A DNA stretch of 36,727 nucleotides from Planctomycetota bacterium (GTDB lineage Bacteria > Planctomycetota > Phycisphaerae > WQYP01). This document shows positions 29,388-36,727 of this stretch, piece by piece. Each line of letters begins with the position of its first letter. The first letter of the stretch is position 1. The notes under the pieces were generated by a model. The model did not search any database and was not told the DNA's origin. It was given only the letters and a program-made list of their open reading frames with translations. The position numbers and the translations under genes are program-made. Location: positions 1-36,727 of the forward strand of contig JAJYFE010000029.1 in NCBI GenBank assembly GCA_021785435.1. The letters are read 5' to 3'.

Positions 29388-30919
29388 TGCCTGTTAACCA
29401 CAAACGCCACGCCACGCAGCAGTCGGTCAACAGCGCCATCAAGGCGATCTGCGACATCATGCGCCGGTCCAATTGCGCCGGGGCGCTGCAATATGTGCCG
29501 GAACTGACCTGGATTCTGTTCCTGCGCATCCTCGATGAGCGCGAAACGCACGAGGCGGAAGCCGCCGAGGCCGTCGGCGCCGAGTTCGCGCCCTCGCTGA
29601 AGGCCCCCTATCGCTGGCGCGACTGGGCCGCGCCGGGCGGCGCAAAACGCAAGGCGCTCGAAAGCGGCGCCTTGGGCGCCTTCTTCGGCTTCGTCAACGG
29701 CGAATTGATCCCACATCTCAAAAAATTGCGCGAGCGCCCCAACGCCGCGGCGCGCCAAAAAGTGATCAGTGAAATCTTTTCCGGTGTCGAACGTACCCGC
29801 ATCGACACGGAACGCAATTTCCTGGATGTGTTGGACAAGGTCCACGAAATCAGCGCCCAGACGGTAGATCCGACGCACGTGTTCACCCTGTCGCAGGTGT
29901 ACGAGGGATTGCTGCTGAAGATGGGAGAGAAGGGCAATGACGGCGGCCAGTTCTTTACGCCGCGGGAGATCATCCGGGCCATGGTGCGGGTGATCGACCC
30001 GAAAATCGGCGAGACGGTTTATGACCCCGGCTGCGGCACCGGCGGGTTTCTGGCCCAGTCGTTCGAGCACATGGCCGGGCCGAATAACTCGAAGATCAGG
30101 TCAGCCGACCAACTGGAAACGCTCAAACACCGGACGTTTTTTGGCCGGGAAAAGGACAATGCGATTTACCCCATCGCACTGGCCAACCTGGTGCTGCACA
30201 ATATCGACGAGCCGCACCTCTGGCACGGCAATACGCTCACCGGCGCGGAGACCTACGGCGGGCTGTTTCAGGATGCGCCGCCATTGCATGATGTGGTGCT
30301 CATGAATCCGCCCTTCGGTGGCAAAGAAGGCAAAGACGCCCAAACGCGATTCGCGTACAAGACCGGCGCCACGCAGGTGCTTTTTCTGCAGCACGTGATG
30401 GACAGCCTGAAGCCGGCCGGCCGCTGCGGCATCGTGTTGGATGAAGGCGTATTGTTCCGCACCAACGAAACGGCGTTTGTGCAGACCAAGCGCAAGCTGC
30501 TCGACGATTGCGATTTGTGGTGCATCGTAAGTTTCCCCGGCGGTGTATTCACCGCAGCGGGCGCGGGCGTGAAGACCAATCTGCTTTTCTTCACCAAGGG
30601 TCGGCCAACGGAAAAGATATGGTATTACGATCTGTCGGATATCAAGGTCGGCAAGCGAACGCCGTTCCTGCTGGAGCGGTTCGACGAATTTTTCCGGCTG
30701 CTGCCGGAACGCGGCGAGAGCGAACGGAGCTGGACGGTTACGCGGACGCAGATCGAAGCGAAAAATTACGACCTCAAGGCGGTGAACCCGAACCGCAATA
30801 GCACCGAGGACACGCGTACGCCGGAGGAATTGCTGGCGGTAATCGAGGCAAAAGGCAAAGAAGTGGCGGTGGCGCTGGAGGCACTGAGGGTGATTTCGCC
30901 GGCGACGGCGCGCGAGTGA
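29387..30919 (+). CDS. hsdM: Type I restriction-modification DNA methyltransferase subunit M
   Basis: 'DPGCGTGGFLAQSFEHM' motif I, 'MNPPFGGKEG' motif IV; ATG 29387 overlaps the DUF2283 stop (TGATG). Confidence 0.95.
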   Translation: MPVNHKRHATQQSVNSAIKAICDIMRRSNCAGALQYVPELTWILFLRILDERETHEAEAAEAVGAEFAPSLKAPYRWRDWAAPGGAKRKALESGALGAFFGFVNGELIPHLKKLRERPNAAARQKVISEIFSGVERTRIDTERNFLDVLDKVHEISAQTVDPTHVFTLSQVYEGLLLKMGEKGNDGGQFFTPREIIRAMVRVIDPKIGETVYDPGCGTGGFLAQSFEHMAGPNNSKIRSADQLETLKHRTFFGREKDNAIYPIALANLVLHNIDEPHLWHGNTLTGAETYGGLFQDAPPLHDVVLMNPPFGGKEGKDAQTRFAYKTGATQVLFLQHVMDSLKPAGRCGIVLDEGVLFRTNETAFVQTKRKLLDDCDLWCIVSFPGGVFTAAGAGVKTNLLFFTKGRPTEKIWYYDLSDIKVGKRTPFLLERFDEFFRLLPERGESERSWTVTRTQIEAKNYDLKAVNPNRNSTEDTRTPEELLAVIEAKGKEVAVALEALRVISPATARE

Positions 30920-31011
30920 TCCCTGCCCGTTGGCGCGGTCCAGCGACAAGCCATTTCCATTTGGCCGACCTGTGGTAAGATGGGGCGCTAGCCAAGCGAC
31001 TCGGGTGAAGT

Positions 31012-32262
31012 ATGGCTGAGTTCTACCTGCGCCCGCCGCCGGGGGCCGAAGCGCTGACGAAATTTGTTAAAGCATGCGCGGAGGCCCTTCCCACAGCGCG
31101 GTTTGAATCGCTGGACGTTACGACCAACATCTCCGAGCCGAACGCCCACCTGCACATCGGCGGGGGGCAGCCTGGGGCGTGGGCGCAACAGGCGGCGGCC
31201 CTGGAAAAAACCTTGCGGGAGTGCGCTTTCTGCTACTGCACGCGCATCCGGGCGGTGGCAGGCCGCAATTCGCAAACGGTCATCGAGTACGTCCTCGAAA
31301 ACAATAAGCTCGCCGCCAAGGTCGTATTCTCCGGCGTGGAGGGAATGGCGACGAAGGCGGATCCCATTGCTCTGGCTGACAGCCTGAATCGCGAGTTCGC
31401 CTTTTGCCGCCCGGAGGAGATATTCATCGGGGCGCTGCCGGAGGCGCAGCAGCAGCAGCTCCGCGCCTACGACCGCGCAATCTCCGACCTGACCACCCAG
31501 GCGGCAGAGATGCACCGGATGGCCGGTGAGCTCGAGCTCCAGCAGGCGGAACATTTCCGGAAGCGGCAGGAGGAGATGGATGGGGAACTCGCGGCGAGGA
31601 GGAGGGGGCTGCAGGAGGAACACGACCGGGCCATGGCGGAGGTAAAGGAGCGAGAGTCTGCCCACCAGAGGAAGGTGGAGGATTTTGAACTGCGGGAAGG
31701 CACAGCGGTCCGGCGTGACCTGGCAAAGAAGCTGCGGGAGGAGATAGCGAAAAGCCCGGCCGTCGAGATATCGCGTTCCGCACGGAGACCCAGGTGGACC
31801 GTACACGGAGTTTGTCTCGTCGTGCTTGTGCTGTCGGCTGCCCTCGCGGCCGGGGCTTACCGGGCCTTTCTCGCCGGCGCGCTGCCGGCGACGACGGCCT
31901 ACCCGGCGCTGGCCGGCGCCATGGTGATCTTCGGGAGCACGCTCTGCTTCTACCTCCGCTTCAACTACATCTGGGCGGACAGGATGGCGCAGGCGGAGCT
32001 TACGGCCCGCAAATACGCCAGCGATTTCAAACGGGCCGACTGGCTTACGGAACTGATTTGTGAATATGCCGCCGACGGAAAGCGGGAATTCCCGCCAGAG
32101 GTCGCCGCGCGACTCGCGCACGGCCTCTTTGCGGATGTGCGCTGGGGCAGGCAAAACCTGCACCCCGGCGAGGACATCGTCGATCTCGCCAGTCGTATGA
32201 AGAAGCTGAAGGTGGCCAGGGACGGGGTCGAGATCAGGCTGGGGGGCGACGGGGCGCCGTGA
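31012..32262 (+). CDS. Hypothetical coiled-coil membrane protein (two predicted TM helices)
   Basis: 416 aa; heptad-like 'QQQQLRAYDRAISDLTTQAAEMHRMAGELELQQAEHFRKRQEEMDGELAARRRGLQEEHDRAMAEVKERESAHQRKVEDF', then 'VHGVCLVVLVLSAALAAGAY' and 'YPALAGAMVIFGSTLCFYL'. Confidence 0.75.
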   Translation: MAEFYLRPPPGAEALTKFVKACAEALPTARFESLDVTTNISEPNAHLHIGGGQPGAWAQQAAALEKTLRECAFCYCTRIRAVAGRNSQTVIEYVLENNKLAAKVVFSGVEGMATKADPIALADSLNREFAFCRPEEIFIGALPEAQQQQLRAYDRAISDLTTQAAEMHRMAGELELQQAEHFRKRQEEMDGELAARRRGLQEEHDRAMAEVKERESAHQRKVEDFELREGTAVRRDLAKKLREEIAKSPAVEISRSARRPRWTVHGVCLVVLVLSAALAAGAYRAFLAGALPATTAYPALAGAMVIFGSTLCFYLRFNYIWADRMAQAELTARKYASDFKRADWLTELICEYAADGKREFPPEVAARLAHGLFADVRWGRQNLHPGEDIVDLASRMKKLKVARDGVEIRLGGDGAP

Positions 32263-32342
32263 CGGCCCCCGGGTCCGCTCGACCTCGTGGCCGGAGGAGG
32301 GCGCCCCGTCGCGCCGGGAAAATCAGGCTATCTGGCGCGTCG

Positions 32343-32531
32343 CTACGCCCCATCAAAATACCCCAGCTCCCGCAGTGACGCATAATCCTTAGTCCGGTCG
32401 GTGGTGGCCTGGCCGAGAACGATGTGGTCGAGCACATCAATCTTCATGAGTTTGCCGGCGTTGATAAGTTCGCGGGTCAGCTTGATGTCGGCTTCGCTGG
32501 GCGCGGGGTCGCCGCTGGGGTGGTTGTGCGC
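32343..32531 (-). pseudogene. Duplicated 3' end of radC (63 codons)
   Basis: 189-bp direct repeat of 33687-33875 with 7 mismatches by hand alignment; encodes 'AHNHPSGDPAPSEADIKLTRELINAGKLMKIDVLDHI..GQATTDRTKDYASLRELGYFDGA*'. Confidence 0.95.
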
Positions 32532-32872
32532 TACCCTGCATTATCGCTTACAGGAGTAAGGTCCGGAGGCTTCGGATAATGATTTAAGACTTTGGCAATT
32601 GAATCTACCAGGCCCTTCAGGTGTCCCACCGATATCTGAAACCTGACCATCTCGCTCACGAACTCGGGCGTCATAGAAAAACACCGGAGTGTTGCGGTTC
32701 CATCCGACCGAATTGCAACCTCTATGTTATCAACCCACAGCAGCGGTAAAAGAGGGTTGACTATCCGGGACGGTGTTGGAACTGTCGCTGTATCCGACGT
32801 CGGGGGCACCGGAGACAGTGGCCTGTTCGGTATAGGTCGCTTCGCTGCAGTTTTGGGTTTCTTTCTGATCAT
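32531..32872 (-). CDS. Hypothetical protein, DUF3467-like
   Basis: 'VDNIEVAIRSDGTATLRCFSMTPEFVSEMVRFQISVGHLKGLVDSIAKVLNHY'; overlaps the XRE gene out of frame. Confidence 0.5.
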   Translation of the reverse strand: MIRKKPKTAAKRPIPNRPLSPVPPTSDTATVPTPSRIVNPLLPLLWVDNIEVAIRSDGTATLRCFSMTPEFVSEMVRFQISVGHLKGLVDSIAKVLNHYPKPPDLTPVSDNAG

Positions 32873-33212
32873 AAATCATTTTCTCCACACGCGGGGCCGA
32901 ATCAAATTTATACACTTGGCACCCAACGTTGCCGTATGTCGCGTCTGCCTCGGCAAGTCTCACTTTTACACCAAGCGCAAGGAATGCTCGTCCCGCAACG
33001 TCAAAGGTACAGTTTGAAGATGAATGAATGAGGCGCGTAATAAATGGCGGCTTTACTCCCATCGCCCGCGCCAGTTGACTTTGCGTCCAATTTTTCCCGT
33101 CTAGGTGGCGCAAGATTATTTCTGCCAGATCGTTGCGCAGATCAAATCCCACTGATTGTGGGCTTTGATCGAATTTGCGCAGGTCATTGAGCAAGTCTTG
33201 GATACCGCTCAT
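32730..33212 (-). CDS. XRE-family HTH protein (putative antitoxin)
   Basis: 'LAEIILRHLDGKNWTQSQLARAMGVKPPFITRLIHSSSNCTFDVAGRAFLALGVKVRL'. Confidence 0.85.
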   Translation of the reverse strand: MSGIQDLLNDLRKFDQSPQSVGFDLRNDLAEIILRHLDGKNWTQSQLARAMGVKPPFITRLIHSSSNCTFDVAGRAFLALGVKVRLAEADATYGNVGCQVYKFDSAPRVEKMIYDQKETQNCSEATYTEQATVSGAPDVGYSDSSNTVPDSQPSFTAAVG

Positions 33213-33606
33213 CTGCCGCCTTCCTCCATAACCTATTCTTCCTTACGTTGCCTACCTCGTTAATACATTCACGATCCCTGGCGGTAAGTTTTTGCCCATG
33301 TTTAAGGCGCACGTGGATCGCGATAAAATCCTTCTTCGTTCTATCTTCGTAAAAACCAATAATTCTCACCAGGCTAAATTGAAACCCGATGCGGTACACC
33401 CCATCCCATTCACAGGTCACTATCGGTTTGCTACCACGTTCGCACATATCGAAGCCGACATTGCAACACCATCGTAACTTGCTAAGAAATCGGCCTTCGA
33501 TAACCCCCTTGGTGCGAAAATCTTTAAAATCACCCAATGCTTTGGCTGACAGCCATAAGCGCGTTTTACGATTCTCACCCAACCGCAATTCGGTTATTTC
33601 ATACAT
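33184..33606 (-). CDS. RelE/HigB-like putative toxin
   Basis: Directly upstream of and overlapping the XRE gene by 29 nt; 'YRIGFQFSLVRIIGFYEDRTKKDFIAIHVRLKHGQKLTARDRECINEVGNVRKN' resembles RelE/HigB-type toxins. Confidence 0.55.
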   Translation of the reverse strand: MYEITELRLGENRKTRLWLSAKALGDFKDFRTKGVIEGRFLSKLRWCCNVGFDMCERGSKPIVTCEWDGVYRIGFQFSLVRIIGFYEDRTKKDFIAIHVRLKHGQKLTARDRECINEVGNVRKNRLWRKAADERYPRLAQ

Positions 33607-33610
33607 GGTA

Positions 33611-33639
33611 TTTTAACTTAAAAGTTAACCCAGGTCAAG
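33611..33639 (-). promoter_or_regulatory. TA promoter with operator inverted repeat in the spacer
   Basis: Minus strand TTGACC - 17 bp - TAAAAT, with inverted repeat TTAACTT-AA-AAGTTAA (33614-33629). Confidence 0.7.
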
Positions 33640-33686
33640 AAGCCGAAAAAATTTAGTGTATACCAAATTCAGACCGAACCTATCGG

Positions 33687-34628
33687 CTACGCCGCATCAA
33701 AGCACCCCAGCTCCCGCAACGACGCATAATCCTTAGTCCGGTCGGTGGTGGCCTGGCCGAGGATGATGTGGTCGAGCACATCAATCTTCATGAGTTTGCC
33801 GGCGTTGATAAGTTCGCGGGTCAGCTTGATGTCGGCTTCGCTGGGCGCGGGGTCGCCGCTGGGGTGGTTGTGCGCCAGGATAATGGCGGCGGCGGAAGCG
33901 GAGATCGCGGCTTTGAAGACCTCGCGGGGATGCACCAGGATGGTGTCGAGCGTGCCTTGCGAGACCTGCTCAATGCGGATCAGACGGTGGCGCGTATTCA
34001 GAAGGATGATCCGGAAGGTCTCCACATCTTTGCCGCGGTTCTGGTCGCGCAAGAGCCGGGCGATGGCCGCGGGGCTATCGAGAACAGGCGATTCGTGTTG
34101 AAGCTCTTCGGCCATCCTGCCGGCCAAGGCAAACGCGGCCACCAGCGTGACCGCTTTGGCCCGGCCGATGCCGCGCACACGCCGCAGATCATCCACCGAG
34201 GCCCCAGCCATGGCCGCCAGTGAGCCAAACTTCTGGAGCAGCTGTCTGCCGATGTCGGCGGCATTGGCGCCCGGCAGACCGGTTCGGACCAGAATGGCGA
34301 TAAGCTCGGCGGAACTAAGCGCCGCGGCGCCGCGTTCCATGAGCCGCTCGCGGGGCCGTTCAGCTAAGGGCTGGTCCCGCAGCCGACTGCTCGGGCTGGA
34401 ATCGCCCGACGGACGCTCATAGGTCGTCACTTTTTTCCATTCTCCCGCGGAGGCGGACAGATCAGGTTGGCTGCGGGAGGCGTCGGCATGCTTGCGCAGC
34501 CTCCCGCCGGCTTCACGGTTAAGAAACGCGGAATCTGGCGGCGGCATGGCAAAAATTCTACCGCAGGCCAGGGGCGGGAACAACGGAGATAGAAAAGGCC
34601 GCACTGCTTCCCACAGCCATAAGTTCAA
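33687..34628 (-). CDS. radC: DNA repair protein RadC (JAB domain)
   Basis: 'RPRERLMERGAAALSSAELIAILVRTGLPGANAADIGRQLL', HhH 'RRVRGIGRAKAVTLVAAF', 'AHNHPSGDPAPSEADIKLT'; true start may be downstream (e.g. 34547). Confidence 0.95.
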   Translation of the reverse strand: MNLWLWEAVRPFLSPLFPPLACGRIFAMPPPDSAFLNREAGGRLRKHADASRSQPDLSASAGEWKKVTTYERPSGDSSPSSRLRDQPLAERPRERLMERGAAALSSAELIAILVRTGLPGANAADIGRQLLQKFGSLAAMAGASVDDLRRVRGIGRAKAVTLVAAFALAGRMAEELQHESPVLDSPAAIARLLRDQNRGKDVETFRIILLNTRHRLIRIEQVSQGTLDTILVHPREVFKAAISASAAAIILAHNHPSGDPAPSEADIKLTRELINAGKLMKIDVLDHIILGQATTDRTKDYASLRELGCFDAA

Positions 34629-34887
34629 TCAACCCCGCACCGCGGCCTGTAGAAATCCGTCTTGATCCGCGCCGTCCACGGTTTTTGGTGGCGCAGCGCC
34701 GGGTCGTGGAAAATCGCGGTTTTCGGGATAGGGGGGCGAAAACGGTCAGGAATCGGCCAATTCACCGGCCTGTGGTCCGCGCTGGGAGCAGTCGTGCGCG
34801 GTGGTGTTAGCAGCGGCCCTTGCCGCACTGGGCCAGAAGGCGCCTCAATTCTCGCCCAGCGCAGAAACCGCGGTAGCGCAGACGATT

Positions 34888-35035
34888 GCTTGGTCTGCAG
34901 CTGTCGTTCGGGTACCCCGACTGCCGTTCACCGGGTTAGCGCGGGCGACCTGAAGCCCGGTGCTGCGGGTTCGGTGGCAGGCCCCGGGCCCTTTCGCCAA
35001 GCAGAAATTTATCACCTGGCAGAGCACTAGCCAGA
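34888..35035 (+). repeat. Intergenic repeat family, copy 3
   Basis: 'TTCGGGTACCCCGACTGCCGTTCACCGGGTTAGCGCGGGCGACCTGAAGCCCGGTGCTGCGGGTTCGGTGGCAGGCCCCGGGCCCTTTCGCCAAGCAGAAATTTATCACCTGGCAGAGCACTAGCCAGAAT'. Confidence 0.85.
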
Positions 35036-35040
35036 ATCTT

Positions 35041-36090
35041 TCACGGGGGCGGTTGCGGCCGTGCCGCCGCGGCGGCTTCGTCGGCGTGGTAGCTGGAGCG
35101 CACCAGCGGGCCTGATTCCACCGCCGCGAAACCCAGTTCCAAAGCGAAGCGTTTCCACGCGGTGAACTGTTCCGGCGTGATCCAGCGCTCGACCGGTAAA
35201 TGCCGCCGCGTCGGCTGGAGATACTGCCCCAGGGTAAGAATATCCACGCCTTGGGCGCGGATGTCCCGCAGCGTCGCGGCGACTTCTTCGTCCCGCTCGC
35301 CAATACCAAGCATCAATCCCGTTTTGGTCACAAATCCCTGCGCCTTCGCCCGCCGCAACAGCTCCAGAGATCGTGGATATTTCGCCTGGGGGCGCACCCG
35401 GCGGTATTGGCCGGGCACCGTTTCCACGTTGTGCCCCAAAATATCCGGCTGGGCATCCAAGACCCGCTGCAGGTTTTCCCATTGCCCGCAAAAATCGGGA
35501 ATCAGCACCTCGACGGTGGCGCCGGGTGCGGCCGCACGGATCTCACCAATGGTGCGCGCCCAGATTTCCGCCCCGCCGTCTTTAAGCTCATCGCGGTTCA
35601 CCGAAGTGATCACGAGATGCTTTAAGCGCAGCAGCGCCGCAGTCTGACCGACCCGTTGCGGTTCATCCTGGTCCAACCCGGGCGGGCGGCCCGTGGCCAC
35701 ATTGCAAAACCCGCAGCGACGCGTGCACACGTCGCCCAAGATCATGATCGTCGCCGTTCCCCGCCCCCAGCACTCGCCCATATTCGGGCACTGCGCCGAT
35801 TCGCAGACGGTGTGCAAACGGTGCGCCGTGATCAGTTCCCGCAACCGGCGGTACCCCGGACCCGCCGGCAACTTCACCCGCAACCAGGACGGCTTGCGCC
35901 CCGGCCAGGCCTGGTCCGGTTGGCGCGAGCATGGATCGGCGCGCACGACCAAGTCGCGTGGTGCGCTGGCCAGCACGGCAGACCCGGCCGGAGCCGCGCC
36001 GGCGCCCATCGCCGCCGAGATTTCCGCAGATCCACTGGCCGTCCAGGGTGGATCGAGCACGGTCAGCGAAAGCGTGCCAAGTTTGCTCAT
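35041..36090 (-). CDS. lipA: Lipoyl synthase
   Basis: 'CESAQCPNMGECWGRGTATIMILGDVCTRRCGFCNVATGRP', 'VITSVNRDELKDGGAEIWARTI', 'GLMLGIGERDEEV', 'QYLQPTRRHLPVERWITPEQF'. Confidence 0.98.
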   Translation of the reverse strand: MSKLGTLSLTVLDPPWTASGSAEISAAMGAGAAPAGSAVLASAPRDLVVRADPCSRQPDQAWPGRKPSWLRVKLPAGPGYRRLRELITAHRLHTVCESAQCPNMGECWGRGTATIMILGDVCTRRCGFCNVATGRPPGLDQDEPQRVGQTAALLRLKHLVITSVNRDELKDGGAEIWARTIGEIRAAAPGATVEVLIPDFCGQWENLQRVLDAQPDILGHNVETVPGQYRRVRPQAKYPRSLELLRRAKAQGFVTKTGLMLGIGERDEEVAATLRDIRAQGVDILTLGQYLQPTRRHLPVERWITPEQFTAWKRFALELGFAAVESGPLVRSSYHADEAAAAARPQPPP

Positions 36091-36141
36091 GCGTTAAGTA
36101 TAGCACCCGCGTCGGTTGGTTTCGCCGCCATGGCATATCGT

Positions 36142-36440
36142 GCTTGGTCACGCTTAACTTTCGGGTACCCCGTCCGCCGCCATTCACCGGGTCGCCGTGG
36201 GCGGCTCGCCAAAGCTCGCCAGTCTGCGAGTCGTCCCCTGGCGACCTGCCCGCCCACTGCTCTCCGAAGAGGGCGACGCGACAAGGCGAGCGGAGTGACG
36301 CGAAGGATCACCGGGTCGCCGCCAGGAAACTTTAAGGCGAGTCGCCGCTGGCGACCTGAAGCCCGGTGCTGCGGGTTCGGTGGCGGGTCCGGGGCTCTTT
36401 CGCCAACCAGAAATTTATCGCTTGACAAAGTAATAGCCGG
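36142..36440 (+). repeat. Intergenic repeat family, copy 4 (expanded)
   Basis: 'CTTTCGGGTACCCCGTCCGCCGCCATTCACCGGGTCGCC' ... 'CTGAAGCCCGGTGCTGCGGGTTCGGTGGCGGGTCCGGGGCTCTTTCGCCAACCAGAAATTTATCGCTTGACAAAGTAATAGCCGG' with about 130 bp extra in the middle. Confidence 0.85.
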
Positions 36441-36640
36441 ATTTGTTGGTAAGCGCCGGCTGGCTACAAGGCGGCCGAGACGAACGGTTGCAGGAACGGC
36501 GTCGTGTCACTTTCGGCACCGATAAGCAGCGCGCCGCCGCTTCCAAGATGGTTGCCAAAAAATATGGCCACGCCGTCGTCATTTGCCGATATTGGTTATG
36601 GTGACTGTGGCGACCGGTAAGGGTTGGAGTTTGGTGGGAA

Positions 36641-36727
36641 ATGCGTATCGACCCGCGCACGGTATTGCTCGTCTTGACCCTGATTCTGGCGGTATTTGGA
36701 CTGGCGCATCTCCTATTCTATCTGGTG
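36641..36727 (+). CDS. Partial membrane protein (truncated by window end)
   Basis: ATG 36641, 'MRIDPRTVLLVLTLILAVFGLAHLLFYLV' hydrophobic N-terminus, open to the window end; GGTGGGAA upstream. Confidence 0.5.
   Translation, partial: MRIDPRTVLLVLTLILAVFGLAHLLFYLV

Noticed and set aside
30988-32163. 391-aa minus-strand ORF opposite the coiled-coil protein
   Set aside because: The + strand protein has coherent coiled-coil and TM architecture and a start near a -10-like TAAGAT; the minus ORF looks compositional.
36423-36446. TTGACA within the repeat as a -35 element
   Set aside because: No consistent -10 hexamer at 16-18 bp across the four copies (copy 3 has TGGCAG instead).
35656-36525. 289-aa + strand ORF across the lipA 5' end and the repeat
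   Set aside because: Antisense to lipA and runs through the intergenic repeat; no domain recognised.
1-36727. CRISPR arrays, tRNA/rRNA genes, transposases or integrases
   Set aside because: Looked for regularly spaced repeats, tRNA T-loop-like motifs and recombinase-like proteins; none seen by eye, though a tool scan would be more reliable.

Overview
GC-rich bacterial chromosome segment with a planctomycete/Phycisphaerae-like flavour; taxonomy is inferred only from the prepilin-like proteins with 'FTLIELLVVISIIAIL...LLPALAKARE' and a C-terminal 'GDGQNVGFGDDHV' motif. From left to right it contains: (i) a superoxide dismutase with a clear sigma70-like promoter; (ii) a carbohydrate-utilisation/surface locus of a DUF4838 hydrolase, AraC regulator, MFS sugar transporter, two duplicated prepilin-like proteins, a GH42-like enzyme and a secreted LamG-like protein; (iii) housekeeping genes folC, purK, purE, icd, an HTH regulator and pyc; (iv) a Type I restriction-modification island (hsdR - half-length hsdS - FRG gene with an apparent frameshift - nuclease-fold/DUF2283 pair - hsdM - a coiled-coil/two-TM protein); (v) radC with a 189-bp duplicated 3' end that brackets a three-gene toxin-antitoxin-like insert; (vi) lipA and the start of a membrane protein. 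The strongest unexplained signals are a 31-bp motif in three copies upstream of the sugar-locus genes, a four-copy intergenic repeat family of about 85-150 bp, the radC 3'-end duplication around the TA cassette, the TA-like pair coupled to hsdM, and two apparent single-frameshift genes (DUF4160/DUF2442 and FRG). I saw no tRNA, rRNA, CRISPR array or transposase. All family calls come from reading the protein sequences; no database search was run.
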